Assembly (NCBI GenBank): GCA_023664665.1 | Contig: JAMPEY010000002.1 | Coordinates: 89,468 to 153,467 of the forward strand | Length of the DNA stretch: 64,000 bases | DNA from: Lachnoclostridium sp. | GTDB taxonomy: Bacteria > Bacillota > Clostridia > Lachnospirales > Lachnospiraceae | Direction of reading: 5' to 3' | Part shown: positions 35,803 to 45,099 of the stretch, piece by piece | How the letters are laid out: the number at the start of each line of letters is the position of its first letter | How positions within the stretch are numbered: the first letter of the stretch is position 1 | The notes under the pieces: generated by a model | Database searches by the model: none | What the model was told of the DNA's origin: nothing | The model's input: only the letters and a program-made list of their open reading frames with translations | Position numbers and translations under genes: made by a program

Positions 35803-37134
35803 ATGAAGATATTATTTGTATCTTTGGGTTGTGATAAGAATCTGGTGGATTCCGAGATGATGCTTGGGATGCTGCAGGAGCGGGGATTTACCTTCACGGA
35901 CGACGAGAATGACGCGGATGTGATTGTGGTAAATACCTGCTGTTTTATTCAGGACGCCAAAGAGGAAAGTATTAATACTTTGTTGGAGCTGGGCGAACTG
36001 CGCCGCAGCGGAAACATAAAGGCGTTGGTTGCGGCGGGATGTCTTGCGCAGCGTTACCGGGAGGAACTACGACGGGAAATGCCGGAGGTGGACGCCATTG
36101 TAGGCACCAATGCCATTGACAGCATTGTTACGGCAGTGGAAGAAGTGCTGGCGGGAAAAGGGCAGGATTATTACCGGGACATTCACGCAAATCCCGTGAC
36201 CGCGGAGAAAAGGATTCTTACCACAGGAGGGCATTACGCCTACCTAAAGATTGCCGAGGGCTGCGACAAACACTGTACATATTGTATTATTCCCAAAGTG
36301 CGGGGCAGTTACAGAAGCATTCCCATGGAGACGCTTTTGAAAGAGGCAGGGCAGCTTGCCGCAGACGGTGTGAAGGAGCTGATTCTGGTAGCTCAGGAGA
36401 CAACCCTTTACGGCATTGACCTCTATGGTCAGAAAAAACTGCCGGAGCTTTTGCATAAATTGGCTCAAATAGCCGGTATTTATTGGATTCGTATTTTATA
36501 TTGTTATCCGGAAGAGATTACGGATGAACTGATTGAGTCAATCGCCTCTGAGCCTAAGGTATGTCATTATCTGGATATCCCCATTCAGCATGCGTCCGAT
36601 GCGGTTTTGAAGAGGATGGGCAGGCGCACCGATGAGGAGGAACTGCGGTGCATGATTAAAAAGCTGCGGGAGAGGATTCCGGATATTTGTCTGCGGACTA
36701 CTCTGATCAGCGGTTTTCCCGGCGAGACGCAGGAGGACTTTGAGGAGCTGTATCGTTTTGTAAATGAGATGGAATTTGACAGGCTGGGTGTGTTTACCTA
36801 TTCCAAGGAGGAGAATACCCCCGCTGCTGATATGCCTGACCAGATAGAAGAGGCGGTGAAGGAAAGCCGCAGGGACGAACTGATGGAGCTGCAGCAGGCA
36901 ATCGCCTTTGAAAAGGCGGAGGATATGGTAGGAAAGGTATTGACTGTGATGGTCGAGGGAAAAGCCGCGGATGAGGACATCTATGTGACCAGAACTTACC
37001 GGGATGCGCCTAATGTGGACGGCTATTTGTTCTTAAACACATCGGCAAACCTGATGACAGGGGATCTGGTAACGGTACAGGTCACGGATTCCAATGAATA
37101 TGATTTGATCGGGGAAATCTATCAGGGGGTATAA
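35803..37134 (+). CDS. rimO: ribosomal protein S12 methylthiotransferase
   Basis: Radical-SAM enzyme adding a methylthio group to an aspartate of ribosomal protein S12. 443 residues with three parts: N-terminal MTTase domain (three Cys, beginning LGCDKN), radical-SAM CxxxCxxC at C154, C158 and C161 (CDKHCTYC), and a C-terminal TRAM domain. The LGCDKNLVDSE start favours RimO over MiaB. It lies 26 bases after rpoZ. Its stop codon borders a 12-bp direct repeat enclosing a 52-bp insert. Confidence 0.95.
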   Translation: MKILFVSLGCDKNLVDSEMMLGMLQERGFTFTDDENDADVIVVNTCCFIQDAKEESINTLLELGELRRSGNIKALVAAGCLAQRYREELRREMPEVDAIVGTNAIDSIVTAVEEVLAGKGQDYYRDIHANPVTAEKRILTTGGHYAYLKIAEGCDKHCTYCIIPKVRGSYRSIPMETLLKEAGQLAADGVKELILVAQETTLYGIDLYGQKKLPELLHKLAQIAGIYWIRILYCYPEEITDELIESIASEPKVCHYLDIPIQHASDAVLKRMGRRTDEEELRCMIKKLRERIPDICLRTTLISGFPGETQEDFEELYRFVNEMEFDRLGVFTYSKEENTPAADMPDQIEEAVKESRRDELMELQQAIAFEKAEDMVGKVLTVMVEGKAADEDIYVTRTYRDAPNVDGYLFLNTSANLMTGDLVTVQVTDSNEYDLIGEIYQGV

Positions 37135-37208
37135 AGAGGTATAACTTTGAAAGAAGGTCACTTTCAAATATTGAATTAATGCGCGCTAAAGCGCGCAAAG
37201 AGGTATAA
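37133..37208 (+). repeat. 52-bp insert bounded by 12-bp direct repeats
   Basis: AAAGAGGTATAA occurs at 37133-37144, overlapping the rimO stop, and at 37197-37208, next to the pgsA ribosome site. Between them are two hairpins: TTTGAAAG/CTTTCAAA (37146-37168) and GCGCGC-TAAA-GCGCGC (37181-37196). Removing the insert and one repeat would give ordinary operon spacing. Confidence 0.75.
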
Positions 37209-37210
37209 AA

Positions 37211-37777
37211 ATGAATCTGCCAAATAAACTTACTATTTTCAGGGTTATTTTGATCGTGCCCTTCGTGATTCTTTTGCTGGGGGGCAATGCGGGATGGTTT
37301 GGAGAGAATGTCTTCGTCACCGATATGATTGCTTTAGTCATTTTTATTGTAGCCAGTCTGACAGACCTCTTGGACGGAAAGATTGCCAGAAAGTATAATC
37401 TCGTGACCAATTTCGGAAAGTTCATGGATCCTCTTGCGGATAAGCTGTTAGTATGTTCCGCGCTGATAGCTCTGATAGAGCTCGGGAGAATTCCGGCATG
37501 GGCGGTGATTGTAATTATCAGCCGCGAATTTATCATCAGCGGATTCCGCTTGATTGCATCGGATAATCATGTGGTTATTGCCGCAAGCTATTGGGGGAAA
37601 TTTAAGACTACTTTCCAGATGGTTATGGTATGCATGATGCTTACGGGATTTCAAACAAAATATCCCACATTTCAAACGCTAACGGATATTGTGATGTGGA
37701 TTGCCCTTTTGCTCACGGTAATTTCGCTGGCGGATTACCTGATAAAAAATAAGGATGTTATGAAGGAAACCAAATAG
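37211..37777 (+). CDS. pgsA: CDP-diacylglycerol-glycerol-3-phosphate 3-phosphatidyltransferase
   Basis: Membrane enzyme making phosphatidylglycerol phosphate from CDP-diacylglycerol and glycerol 3-phosphate. 188 residues with about four to five membrane segments. The family motif DG-x2-AR-x8-G-x3-D-x3-D is seen in DGKIARKYNLVTNFGKFMDP. CdsA, which makes its substrate, is encoded at 54218. Neighbours rimO and cinA give the classic Firmicutes order. Confidence 0.94.
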   Translation: MNLPNKLTIFRVILIVPFVILLLGGNAGWFGENVFVTDMIALVIFIVASLTDLLDGKIARKYNLVTNFGKFMDPLADKLLVCSALIALIELGRIPAWAVIVIISREFIISGFRLIASDNHVVIAASYWGKFKTTFQMVMVCMMLTGFQTKYPTFQTLTDIVMWIALLLTVISLADYLIKNKDVMKETK

Positions 37778-37832
37778 GCGCTTTTGTAAGAAAAGCATGA
37801 GCTACCATTGCGAGAAAAGAGGAAGAAGACTG

Positions 37833-39095
37833 ATGACGGTAGAAATTATTTGTGTAGGAACGGAAATTCTGCTTGGAAACATTGTCAATACCAATGCGGC
37901 ATATCTGGCGGAAAAATGTGCGGCGGCAGGGCTTGCCTGTTATTATCAGTCGGTGGTGGGAGACAATGAAGAGCGGCTTAGTCAGGCGGTCCGCTGTGCG
38001 GCGGAGCGTTCCGATATTGTGATTTTGTCGGGAGGCTTAGGTCCTACACAGGATGATCTGACCAAGGAAGTGGCGGCAAAGGTCTGTGGGAAACAGCTGT
38101 TTTTAGATGACAATTGTAAGAAAAATATAGAGAAATACTTTGCGGGTAAGGATAAAAAACCTACGGAAAATAATTGGAAGCAGGCAATGATTCCGGAAGG
38201 CGCCATTGTGATGGAAAATCATAACGGGACGGCGCCGGGTGTGATCATGGAAACAAAAAACGCAAAACTGATTTTACTTCCGGGACCGCCTAATGAACTG
38301 ATTCCCATGTTTGAAGAAAGTGTTGTTCCCTATCTGGAAAAATTGACTAAAGGGGTTATCGAGTCCCAGACCGTGAAAATCTGCGGTGTTGCGGAGAGTC
38401 AGGTGGAAACCATGGTGAAGGATTTGATAGACGGTCAGACCAATCCCACCATTGCCACATATGCAAAGACGGGGGAGGTGCACATCAGGGTTACCGCAGC
38501 AGCGGAGGGACATAAGGAAGCCCGCAAGCTGTTGAAGCCTGTGGTAAAAGAATTAAAATCCCGTTTTGGCTATGACATATACAGCACGGAGGAGGAAACC
38601 ACCTTGGAGAAGGCGGTAGTGGATCTGTTACTTGCCAACAATCTCACCGTGTCCTGTGCGGAATCCTGCACCGGAGGAATGGTTTCCGCCAGATTGATCA
38701 ATGTGCAGGGAGTGTCGGAGGTATTTAAAAACGGCTTTGTGACTTATTCCAACAAGGCAAAGAGAAAGACTTTAGGGGTAAAGAAAGGAACCCTTCAAAA
38801 ATATGGGGCTGTCAGCGCCCAGACAGCGGAAGAAATGGCGAAAGGAGCAGCCTATATTTCCAAGGCGGATGTAACCGTGTCCGTGACGGGTATTGCGGGT
38901 CCCGACAGTTCCGAGGAAAAACCCGTGGGGCTGGTTTATATCGGCTGTAATGTCAAAGGGAAAGTGACCGTAAAGGAATTTCATTTTAAGGGAAACCGCG
39001 CTAAAATCAGGGAAGCAGCCACATCGTCGGCTTTGATGCTGATGCGCAGATGCATGTTGGAGTATTACAGTCAGGTAACTTTTGGCAAGAAATAG
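37833..39095 (+). CDS. cinA: CinA family protein
   Basis: A 420-residue two-domain protein. The N-terminal molybdopterin-binding-like domain (IICVGTEILLGN, SGGLGPTQDD) is linked to ADP-ribose pyrophosphatase activity in relatives, and the C-terminal domain (SCAESCTGG, VTGIAGP) to nicotinamide mononucleotide deamidation. ATG at 37833 is used with GAGGAAGAAG upstream; an ATG at 37797 in the same frame is less supported. recA follows after 371 bp, unlike genomes where the two are co-transcribed directly. Confidence 0.92.
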   Translation: MTVEIICVGTEILLGNIVNTNAAYLAEKCAAAGLACYYQSVVGDNEERLSQAVRCAAERSDIVILSGGLGPTQDDLTKEVAAKVCGKQLFLDDNCKKNIEKYFAGKDKKPTENNWKQAMIPEGAIVMENHNGTAPGVIMETKNAKLILLPGPPNELIPMFEESVVPYLEKLTKGVIESQTVKICGVAESQVETMVKDLIDGQTNPTIATYAKTGEVHIRVTAAAEGHKEARKLLKPVVKELKSRFGYDIYSTEEETTLEKAVVDLLLANNLTVSCAESCTGGMVSARLINVQGVSEVFKNGFVTYSNKAKRKTLGVKKGTLQKYGAVSAQTAEEMAKGAAYISKADVTVSVTGIAGPDSSEEKPVGLVYIGCNVKGKVTVKEFHFKGNRAKIREAATSSALMLMRRCMLEYYSQVTFGKK

Positions 39096-39164
39096 GTTTT
39101 GTAAGCTTTGTAAACAAAAAGGAAGTCTGTTACGGAAAATACGGAAAAAATATATCATAAATGC

Positions 39165-39193
39165 TTGCCTTACGGTTAGCTTTATGGTATATT
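39165..39193 (+). promoter_or_regulatory. candidate promoter for a structured transcript upstream of recA
   Basis: TTGCCT (39165-39170), 17-base spacer and TATATT (39188-39193). Start of transcription would be near 39200, just before a stretch of strong hairpins. Confidence 0.4.
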
Positions 39194-39215
39194 TTTATTT
39201 GTGACAATAGAATTC

Positions 39216-39277
39216 TCGCAAAGCGTGGGATTTATTGTTGGACGGGAAACCTGTCCGTTTTGCGAATCTTCGGATTC
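39216..39277 (+). other. possible structured RNA in the cinA-recA spacer
   Basis: TCGCAAA (39216-39222) pairs with TTTGCGA (39259-39265) around an inner hairpin at 39240-39256. An alternative 5-bp stem 39264-39268/39273-39277 is capped by a UUCG tetraloop closed by C-G. No known riboswitch was matched; it could be a leader, small RNA or chance. The rest of the 371-bp spacer (39096-39466) holds the recA promoter and nothing else I can assign. Confidence 0.4.
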
Positions 39278-39395
39278 TTCTTATCTTCCGGCATTTCGCC
39301 ACAAGTTTCAGAGAAAAAATAATTTTTAGGAGGGATGCCTTTGAGGGAGTTTTAATGGACTCAAGATGTAGTAAAGTAAAAATACAAAAATAACA

Positions 39396-39424
39396 TTGAC
39401 AAAAGCGAACAAATGTTTTATTCT
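39396..39424 (+). promoter_or_regulatory. recA promoter
   Basis: Perfect TTGACA (39396-39401), 17-base spacer, TATTCT (39419-39424), 43 bases upstream of the recA start. Confidence 0.75.
39406..39419. promoter_or_regulatory. LexA (SOS) box 1 in the recA promoter spacer
   Basis: CGAACAAATGTTTT matches the Gram-positive SOS box GAAC-N4-GTTC with one mismatch in the core and lies between the -35 and -10, where LexA would block polymerase. Confidence 0.75.
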
Positions 39425-39434
39425 AAATATATCA

Positions 39435-39446
39435 GAACATTTGTTC
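39435..39446. promoter_or_regulatory. LexA (SOS) box 2, perfect
   Basis: GAACATTTGTTC is an exact GAAC-N4-GTTC SOS box about 10 bases downstream of the -10, centred 28 bp from box 1. Confidence 0.85.
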
Positions 39447-39466
39447 CTGCAAAAAGGAGATATCAC

Positions 39467-40567
39467 ATGGAAAAAGATGAAAAGTTAAAAGCATTGGATG
39501 CGGCGTTGAGCCAGATTGAGAAGCAGTACGGAAAGGGCACGGTCATGAGGCTCGGAGACCCTTCCGCACAGATGAATGTGGAGACGATTCCCACAGGTGC
39601 CTTAAGTCTTGATATTGCATTGGGGCTGGGCGGCATTCCTAAGGGAAGGATTGTTGAGATATATGGACCGGAGTCCAGCGGTAAGACCACCGTCACCCTG
39701 CATATGATTGCAGAAGTACAAAAGAGAGGCGGCATTGCAGGATTTATTGATGCGGAGCATGCGCTGGATCCGGTTTACGCAAAAAATATCGGCGTTGACA
39801 TTGATAATCTGTACATTTCACAGCCGGATAACGGTGAGCAGGCATTGGAAATTACGGAGACCATGGTGCGTTCCGGTGCGGTGGATATCATCGTTGTGGA
39901 CTCTGTGGCGGCGCTGGTTCCCAAGGCGGAGATTGACGGCGACATGGGGGATTCTCATGTGGGCCTGCAGGCGAGGCTGATGTCTCAGGCTCTCCGTAAG
40001 CTGACAGCCGTTATCAGCAAGTCAAATTGTACCGTGGTGTTTATCAACCAGCTTCGTGAGAAGGTGGGCATTATGTTCGGCAATCCCGAGACTACCACAG
40101 GCGGCCGCGCATTAAAGTTCTATTCCTCTGTCCGCCTGGATGTCAGAAGGATTGAATCCTTAAAGCAGGGCGGTGAGGTAATCGGCAACCGTACCCGTGT
40201 CAAGGTAGTGAAAAATAAAGTGGCTCCGCCTTTTAAAGAGGCAGAATTTGATATTATGTTCGGCGAAGGAATTTCCATGGTTGGCGATATTCTGGATTTG
40301 GCAGCCGAGAACGATATCATTGTGAAATCCGGTGCGTGGTATGCCTATGAGGGCAACAAGATCGGACAGGGTCGTGAGAATGCGAAGCAGTATTTAAAGG
40401 ATAACCCGGCGGTCTGCGCGGAAGTGGAGAAGAAAGTAAGGGACCATTTTGGGCTGGACGGCGCAGCAAAGAAAGATGAGGCGGCCGCAGCGGGAGAAAG
40501 TGGAAAGGAAGATGCTATAGGGGCGGAAGTCTCCAAGAAAGCAGGGAAAAAGGCGGCGGCAGAGTAA
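39467..40567 (+). CDS. recA: recombinase RecA
   Basis: DNA-dependent ATPase for strand exchange and SOS induction. 366 residues; Walker A GPESSGKT at 67-74, the catalytic Glu stretch DAEHALDP and the L2 loop region near [19 protein letters not shown] are intact. The C-terminal tail is Ala/Glu/Lys-rich. ATG 39467 has AAGGAGA upstream; an in-frame start at 39413 lies in the promoter. Two LexA boxes indicate SOS control. recX follows after 27 bases. Confidence 0.98.
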   Translation: MEKDEKLKALDAALSQIEKQYGKGTVMRLGDPSAQMNVETIPTGALSLDIALGLGGIPKGRIVEIYGPESSGKTTVTLHMIAEVQKRGGIAGFIDAEHALDPVYAKNIGVDIDNLYISQPDNGEQALEITETMVRSGAVDIIVVDSVAALVPKAEIDGDMGDSHVGLQARLMSQALRKLTAVISKSNCTVVFINQLREKVGIMFGNPETTTGGRALKFYSSVRLDVRRIESLKQGGEVIGNRTRVKVVKNKVAPPFKEAEFDIMFGEGISMVGDILDLAAENDIIVKSGAWYAYEGNKIGQGRENAKQYLKDNPAVCAEVEKKVRDHFGLDGAAKKDEAAAAGESGKEDAIGAEVSKKAGKKAAAE

Positions 40568-40594
40568 GTATAAGATCGGAAACGGGGACTTTTT

Positions 40595-41209
40595 ATGATA
40601 GTCACACAGATTGTAGAACTTTCCAAAACCCGGAGTAAAGTATATATTGAGCAGGAACCCGCCTTTGTTTTATACAAAGGCGAGCTTCGGCTTTATCATG
40701 TACGCGAGGGGGAAGAACTGTCAGGAGAAGATTATAACAGGATTCTTTCGGAGGTGCTGCCCAAAAGGGCGAAGCTTCGTGCCATGAATCTGTTAAAGAA
40801 CAGGGAATACACAAGAGAAGAGCTGCGCCGGAAATTGGAGCAGGGGTATTATCCGAAACAGATTATAGAGGAAGCCCTTGCTTATGTGGAATCCTATGGG
40901 TATATAGACGACTTGCGCTATGCGGTAAGTTATATCACTTACCATGAAACGGATAAAAGCCGCAGACAGATAGAGCAGCATTTGATGCAGAAGGGCATTT
41001 CTAAAGATATCTTGGAAAAGGCATGGCTGGAATGGGAAGAAAAGGGCGGCAGACAGGATGAACGGGAAATGATAGAAAAACTCTTGCAGAAAAGACATTA
41101 TACGGGGGAGACCGCCGACAGAAAAGAGCAGCAGAGAACCTATGCATTTTTGGCCAGAAAAGGATTTTCGGGAGAAGCAATTCTCAGTGCAATGAACGCC
41201 ATGCAATGA
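40595..41209 (+). CDS. recX: RecX family recombination regulator
   Basis: A 204-residue helical protein that modulates RecA filaments. Tandem three-helix repeats are visible, for example LKNREYTREELRRKLEQGY and the following YVESYGYIDDLRYAVSYI. Placement directly after recA supports the name, and the two likely share the SOS-controlled transcript. Confidence 0.9.
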   Translation: MIVTQIVELSKTRSKVYIEQEPAFVLYKGELRLYHVREGEELSGEDYNRILSEVLPKRAKLRAMNLLKNREYTREELRRKLEQGYYPKQIIEEALAYVESYGYIDDLRYAVSYITYHETDKSRRQIEQHLMQKGISKDILEKAWLEWEEKGGRQDEREMIEKLLQKRHYTGETADRKEQQRTYAFLARKGFSGEAILSAMNAMQ

Positions 41210-41272
41210 ATCCCGCCGGACACCCGCAATTTTCATGACGCTATTGAAACGCTATTGAAACGAACTTGGTAC

Positions 41273-41301
41273 TTGACAGATGGGAAAAATAAGTTTAAAA
41301 T
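41273..41301 (+). promoter_or_regulatory. rny promoter
   Basis: TTGACA (41273-41278), 17-base spacer, TAAAAT (41296-41301). The 85-base leader includes the repeated motif TACAGTGAAA twice. Just upstream the 11-bp unit CGCTATTGAAA is present twice in tandem. Confidence 0.7.
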
Positions 41302-41386
41302 TGTAGTGTTGTAAGTTGCTTGTTAGAATATTACTATTCTTCTACAGTGAAATACAGTGAAAATTTAATAAGGAGGTGCTCCTGTA

Positions 41387-42943
41387 ATGGTGTCCATTGT
41401 ATTGACGGTCATCATTGCATTGGGCTGTACCCTTGTGACTGCCGTAGTTACCGCAGTGATTGCTTCAAATTACCAGAAAAAAGCGATGGAAAGTACCATT
41501 GGTAATGCGGAGGATAAGGCAAGGGAAATTATTGATGAAGCTCTGAAGACTGCAGAAACCAAGAAGCGCGAATCTTTACTTGAAGTCAAGGAAGAATCCA
41601 TTCGTACCAAGAATGAATTGGACAAGGAAATCAAGGAGCGCAGAGCCGAGGCGCAGCGCTATGAGCGCAGAGTCCAGCAGAAGGAAGAGAACATCGATAA
41701 AAAGGCCGATGCAATTGAAAAGCGTGAAGCAAGTCTGGCGGCCAGAGAAGAATCCCTCAACAAAATGAAGGATGAGGTCTCCAAGCTGAATGAACAACGG
41801 GTACAGGAACTGGAAAGGATTTCCGGATTAACCTCTGAACAGGCAAAAGACTACTTATTGAAAATTGTTGAAGACGAAGTTAAGCATGAAACGGCAGTGC
41901 TGGTCAAAGAAATGACAAGCCGTGCCAAAGAAGAGGCAGACAAGAAAGCGAAGGAATATGTGGTGTCAGCGATTCAAAGATGTGCAGCAGACCATGTTTC
42001 TGAGACCACGATTTCTGTAGTACAGCTTCCTAGTGATGAGATGAAAGGAAGAATCATAGGCCGTGAGGGCAGGAATATCAGAACCCTTGAGACTATGACC
42101 GGTGTTGATCTGATTATAGATGATACACCGGAGGCAGTAATTCTGTCAGGCTTTGATCCCATCCGGCGTGAGGTTGCAAGAATTGCTCTTGAAAAATTAA
42201 TTATTGACGGGCGTATTCATCCGGCCAGAATTGAAGAGATGGTGGAGAAGGCCCAAAAAGAAGTCGAAGTGATGATCAAGGAGGAAGGTGAAGCCGCAAC
42301 TCTCGAAGTCGGTGTACATGGAATTCATTCCGAACTTGTCAAGTTGCTTGGACGAATGAAGTTTAGAACCAGCTATGGTCAGAATGCATTAAAGCATTCT
42401 ATTGAAGTAGCGCAGCTCTCGGGACTGCTTGCTGCTGAAGTGGGATTGGATGTGAGACTTGCCAAACGCGCAGGTTTACTGCATGATATCGGCAAGGCTG
42501 TAGACCATGAAATGGAAGGTTCCCATATTCAGTTAGGCGCCGAGCTTTGCAGAAAGTATAAGGAGAACGCTACCGTGATTAATGCGGTGGAATCCCATCA
42601 TGGTGATGTAGAGCCTACCACTTTGATTGCATGCATTGTACAAGCTGCTGATACAATTTCTGCTGCAAGACCGGGTGCAAGAAGGGAAACCTTGGAAACC
42701 TATACCAGTAGGTTAAAGCAATTAGAAGACATAACAAACAATTTCAAAGGTGTAGATAAATCTTTTGCTATTCAGGCAGGTCGGGAAGTTCGTGTTATGG
42801 TTGTGCCGGAGCAGATTACAGATGCCGATATGGTATTGCTGGCAAGAGATATTTCCAAACAGATTGAAGCTGAGATGGAATATCCCGGACAGATTAAGGT
42901 AAATGTAATTCGCGAGAGCCGTGTAATTGATTACGCAAAGTAA
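41387..42943 (+). CDS. rny: ribonuclease Y
   Basis: Membrane-anchored endoribonuclease initiating mRNA decay in Firmicutes. 518 residues: N-terminal transmembrane helix (about 3-25), long coiled coil (about 30-170), KH domain ([13 protein letters not shown] near 220) and HD domain with His366-Asp367 (HDIGKA). AAGGAGGTG gives a near-perfect ribosome site. A clear terminator follows, so it is a single-gene unit. Confidence 0.97.
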   Translation: MVSIVLTVIIALGCTLVTAVVTAVIASNYQKKAMESTIGNAEDKAREIIDEALKTAETKKRESLLEVKEESIRTKNELDKEIKERRAEAQRYERRVQQKEENIDKKADAIEKREASLAAREESLNKMKDEVSKLNEQRVQELERISGLTSEQAKDYLLKIVEDEVKHETAVLVKEMTSRAKEEADKKAKEYVVSAIQRCAADHVSETTISVVQLPSDEMKGRIIGREGRNIRTLETMTGVDLIIDDTPEAVILSGFDPIRREVARIALEKLIIDGRIHPARIEEMVEKAQKEVEVMIKEEGEAATLEVGVHGIHSELVKLLGRMKFRTSYGQNALKHSIEVAQLSGLLAAEVGLDVRLAKRAGLLHDIGKAVDHEMEGSHIQLGAELCRKYKENATVINAVESHHGDVEPTTLIACIVQAADTISAARPGARRETLETYTSRLKQLEDITNNFKGVDKSFAIQAGREVRVMVVPEQITDADMVLLARDISKQIEAEMEYPGQIKVNVIRESRVIDYAK

Positions 42944-42977
42944 ACCATATACAGTTTCGGACTCGAAAGTAAATAGA

Positions 42978-43010
42978 AGCCGCTGTGTTTATGACACGGC
43001 GGTTTTTATT
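42978..43010 (+). terminator. Rho-independent terminator after rny
   Basis: CCGCTGTG (42980-42987) pairs with CACGGCGG (42995-43002), followed by five T. Confidence 0.9.
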
Positions 43011-43249
43011 ATGCTTCTGTGGGATAAATTAAAAATAATGTAGAAAAACTTAAAAATACCTCTTGTATAATGCATCATCTTATAGTATGATATTCGAGGT
43101 GCATGATTGTATACGATTATGCAATGCTACAGACAGTCGGCATTTTTCCGGGCTTGCACCGGGGCATTCATTGCATGTGCCTGCTGCGCAGGCATGGCAT
43201 TAGCGGAAGTACCGCAGGCGGAAGCCTGTGTTATGCGGGAGGTATAGAT

Positions 43250-44533
43250 ATGAAAGCATATCAGGAGTTGAATAAAGAAGAACTTTTGTCATTAAAAGGC
43301 GAATTGGAAGCAGCTTATGAAAAAGCCAAGGCCAGAGGATTGAAGCTGGATATGTCCAGAGGCAAGCCTGCAGCGTCTCAGTTGGATATGGGCATGGATT
43401 TTATGGATATCTTAACTTCTACGAGCGACATGAAGACGGAAGCCGGATTGGATGTCCGCAATTACGGAGCCATGGACGGCATACCGGAAGCCAAGCGGCT
43501 GATGGCGGATATCATGGGCGTCAGTGAAGAGAATGTGATTGTTTTTGGCAATTCCAGTCTGGCGATTATGTACGATATGGTGTCCCGGGCAATGACTCAC
43601 GGGATTTTAGGTAATACGCCGTGGTGTAAATTGGACAAGGTCAAATTTTTGTGCCCGGTTCCCGGATATGACAGGCATTTTGCGGTTACTGCCCATTTTG
43701 GCATTGAGATGATAACCGTACCCATGTCACCGAACGGTCCGGATATGGATATAATAGAAAAGATGGTTTCGGAAGATGATTCCATAAAGGGGATTTGGTG
43801 CGTGCCCAAATATTCCAATCCTCAGGGATATACTTATTCTGAGGATACGGTGCGCCGTTTCGCAGAGCTAAAGCCTGCGGCGAAAGATTTCCGCATTTTC
43901 TGGGATAACGCCTATGCCATTCATCATCTCTATGAGGATGAGCAGGATGAGCTTTTGGAGATTCTGGGTGAATGCGAGAAAGCGGGAAATCCGGATATGG
44001 TGTATGAATTCAGCTCTACATCAAAGGTGACTTTTGCCGGCGGCGGTATTGCAGCTTTGGCTTCTTCCAAGGCAAACCTTGAAGAAATCAAAAAATCCAT
44101 GACCATTCGGACCATAGGTTATGATAAAATCAATCAGTTGCGTCATGTGCGCTATTTTAAGGATATCAATGGTATAAAGGCTCACATGAAGAAACATGCG
44201 GATTTGATGAGACCCAAATTTCAGGCGGTATTAAAGGTGCTGGAAGAGGAGCTTGCGGGCTTGGGAATCGGCGTCTGGACCAATCCGAGAGGCGGCTATT
44301 TTATTTCCTTTGACGCTATGGAGGGCTGCGCCAAAAGAATTGTGGCAAAGTGTAAGGAGGCGGGCGTAACCCTCACGGGAGCAGGCGCTACTTATCCTTA
44401 CGGCAAAGATCCAAAGGACAGTAATATCCGTATCGCGCCGTCCTTCCCCACACCGGAGGAAATGGAAATGGCTACGGATCTGTTTGTGCTTTGCGTGAAA
44501 TTGGTCAGCGTGGAGAAGCTGTTGGAAGGTTAG
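43250..44533 (+). CDS. PLP-dependent aminotransferase (AspAT class Ib / MocR-type)
   Basis: A 427-residue fold-type I aminotransferase similar to the AminoTran_MocR group containing the actinobacterial-type aspartate aminotransferase. Recognisable motifs: LDMSRGKPA near 26, NYGAMDGIPEAK, FGNSS phosphate-binding turn, WCVPKYSNPQGYTYS, and the PLP lysine in SSTSKVTFAGGG. Aspartate or a related amino acid is the expected substrate. ATG 43250 has GGGAGG upstream; earlier in-frame starts lie in a GC-rich leader (about 43100-43249) where I see no known riboswitch. A NUDIX gene follows closely. Confidence 0.85.
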   Translation: MKAYQELNKEELLSLKGELEAAYEKAKARGLKLDMSRGKPAASQLDMGMDFMDILTSTSDMKTEAGLDVRNYGAMDGIPEAKRLMADIMGVSEENVIVFGNSSLAIMYDMVSRAMTHGILGNTPWCKLDKVKFLCPVPGYDRHFAVTAHFGIEMITVPMSPNGPDMDIIEKMVSEDDSIKGIWCVPKYSNPQGYTYSEDTVRRFAELKPAAKDFRIFWDNAYAIHHLYEDEQDELLEILGECEKAGNPDMVYEFSSTSKVTFAGGGIAALASSKANLEEIKKSMTIRTIGYDKINQLRHVRYFKDINGIKAHMKKHADLMRPKFQAVLKVLEEELAGLGIGVWTNPRGGYFISFDAMEGCAKRIVAKCKEAGVTLTGAGATYPYGKDPKDSNIRIAPSFPTPEEMEMATDLFVLCVKLVSVEKLLEG

Positions 44534-44562
44534 TGTCAAAAGGCGGAGGAATGAGAGAAAGT

Positions 44563-45099
44563 ATGGAAGAAATCAAGCGATTGAGCAGGGATTTAGTGGC
44601 CAAGGGCGCTATTATAGACTATTATCAGGACACCATGCAGATTCCTAACGGGAATGTGGTGAAATGGGATTTGATTGACCATAAGGGAGCGGCTGCGGTG
44701 GTGGCTGTCCGGGAAGACGGAAAGCTTCTTATGGTACGCCAATATAGGAATGCATTGGAGAGGGAAACTTTGGAAATTCCTGCGGGAGGCTTAAACGGCA
44801 GGGAAGAGCCCACCAGAGATGCCGCAATAAGGGAATTGGCGGAGGAGACCGGTTATGTCTGCGATGAGGTGGAGTTACTGGCCTCTATTTATACTACAGT
44901 GGCTTTCTGTAATGAAAAAATCGATATTTATCTGGCAAGGGGGTTAAAACAGCATGGCAGCCAGCATCTGGATGAGGATGAATATATCAATGTGGAAGCT
45001 TATACCGTAGAGGAGTTAAAGCAGATGATTTTTGATTGCAAAATTCAGGATTCCAAGACAATCTGCGGGATTCTGTCTTATGCAGCAAAGTATTTGTAA
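44563..45099 (+). CDS. nudF: NUDIX hydrolase, probable ADP-ribose pyrophosphatase
   Basis: A 178-residue NUDIX enzyme. The box G-x5-E-x7-REL-x-EE-x-G is complete (starting GLNGREE), and the preceding region with RQYRNALERETLEIPAGG is typical of ADP-ribose pyrophosphatases, which split ADP-ribose into AMP and ribose 5-phosphate. The start is either ATG 44563 or 44551; GGAGGA lies 12 and 0 bases upstream respectively, so I favour 44563. Its final codons (AAKYL and stop) form the beginning of a 51-bp tandem duplication. The nudF-spoIIM neighbourhood is also seen in B. subtilis. Confidence 0.88.
   Translation: MEEIKRLSRDLVAKGAIIDYYQDTMQIPNGNVVKWDLIDHKGAAAVVAVREDGKLLMVRQYRNALERETLEIPAGGLNGREEPTRDAAIRELAEETGYVCDEVELLASIYTTVAFCNEKIDIYLARGLKQHGSQHLDEDEYINVEAYTVEELKQMIFDCKIQDSKTICGILSYAAKYL

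Noticed and set aside
39200..39300. cyclic-di-GMP (GEMM-I) riboswitch, because of the CGCAAAGC motif
   Set aside because: The other conserved parts (AGGGCAAACC and the GG...GCC tetraloop-receptor block) are missing, and the gene downstream is recA.
43100..43249. riboswitch or upstream small gene before the aminotransferase
   Set aside because: GC-rich short inverted repeats are present, but I could not match a known class, and the in-frame extension has no ribosome site.
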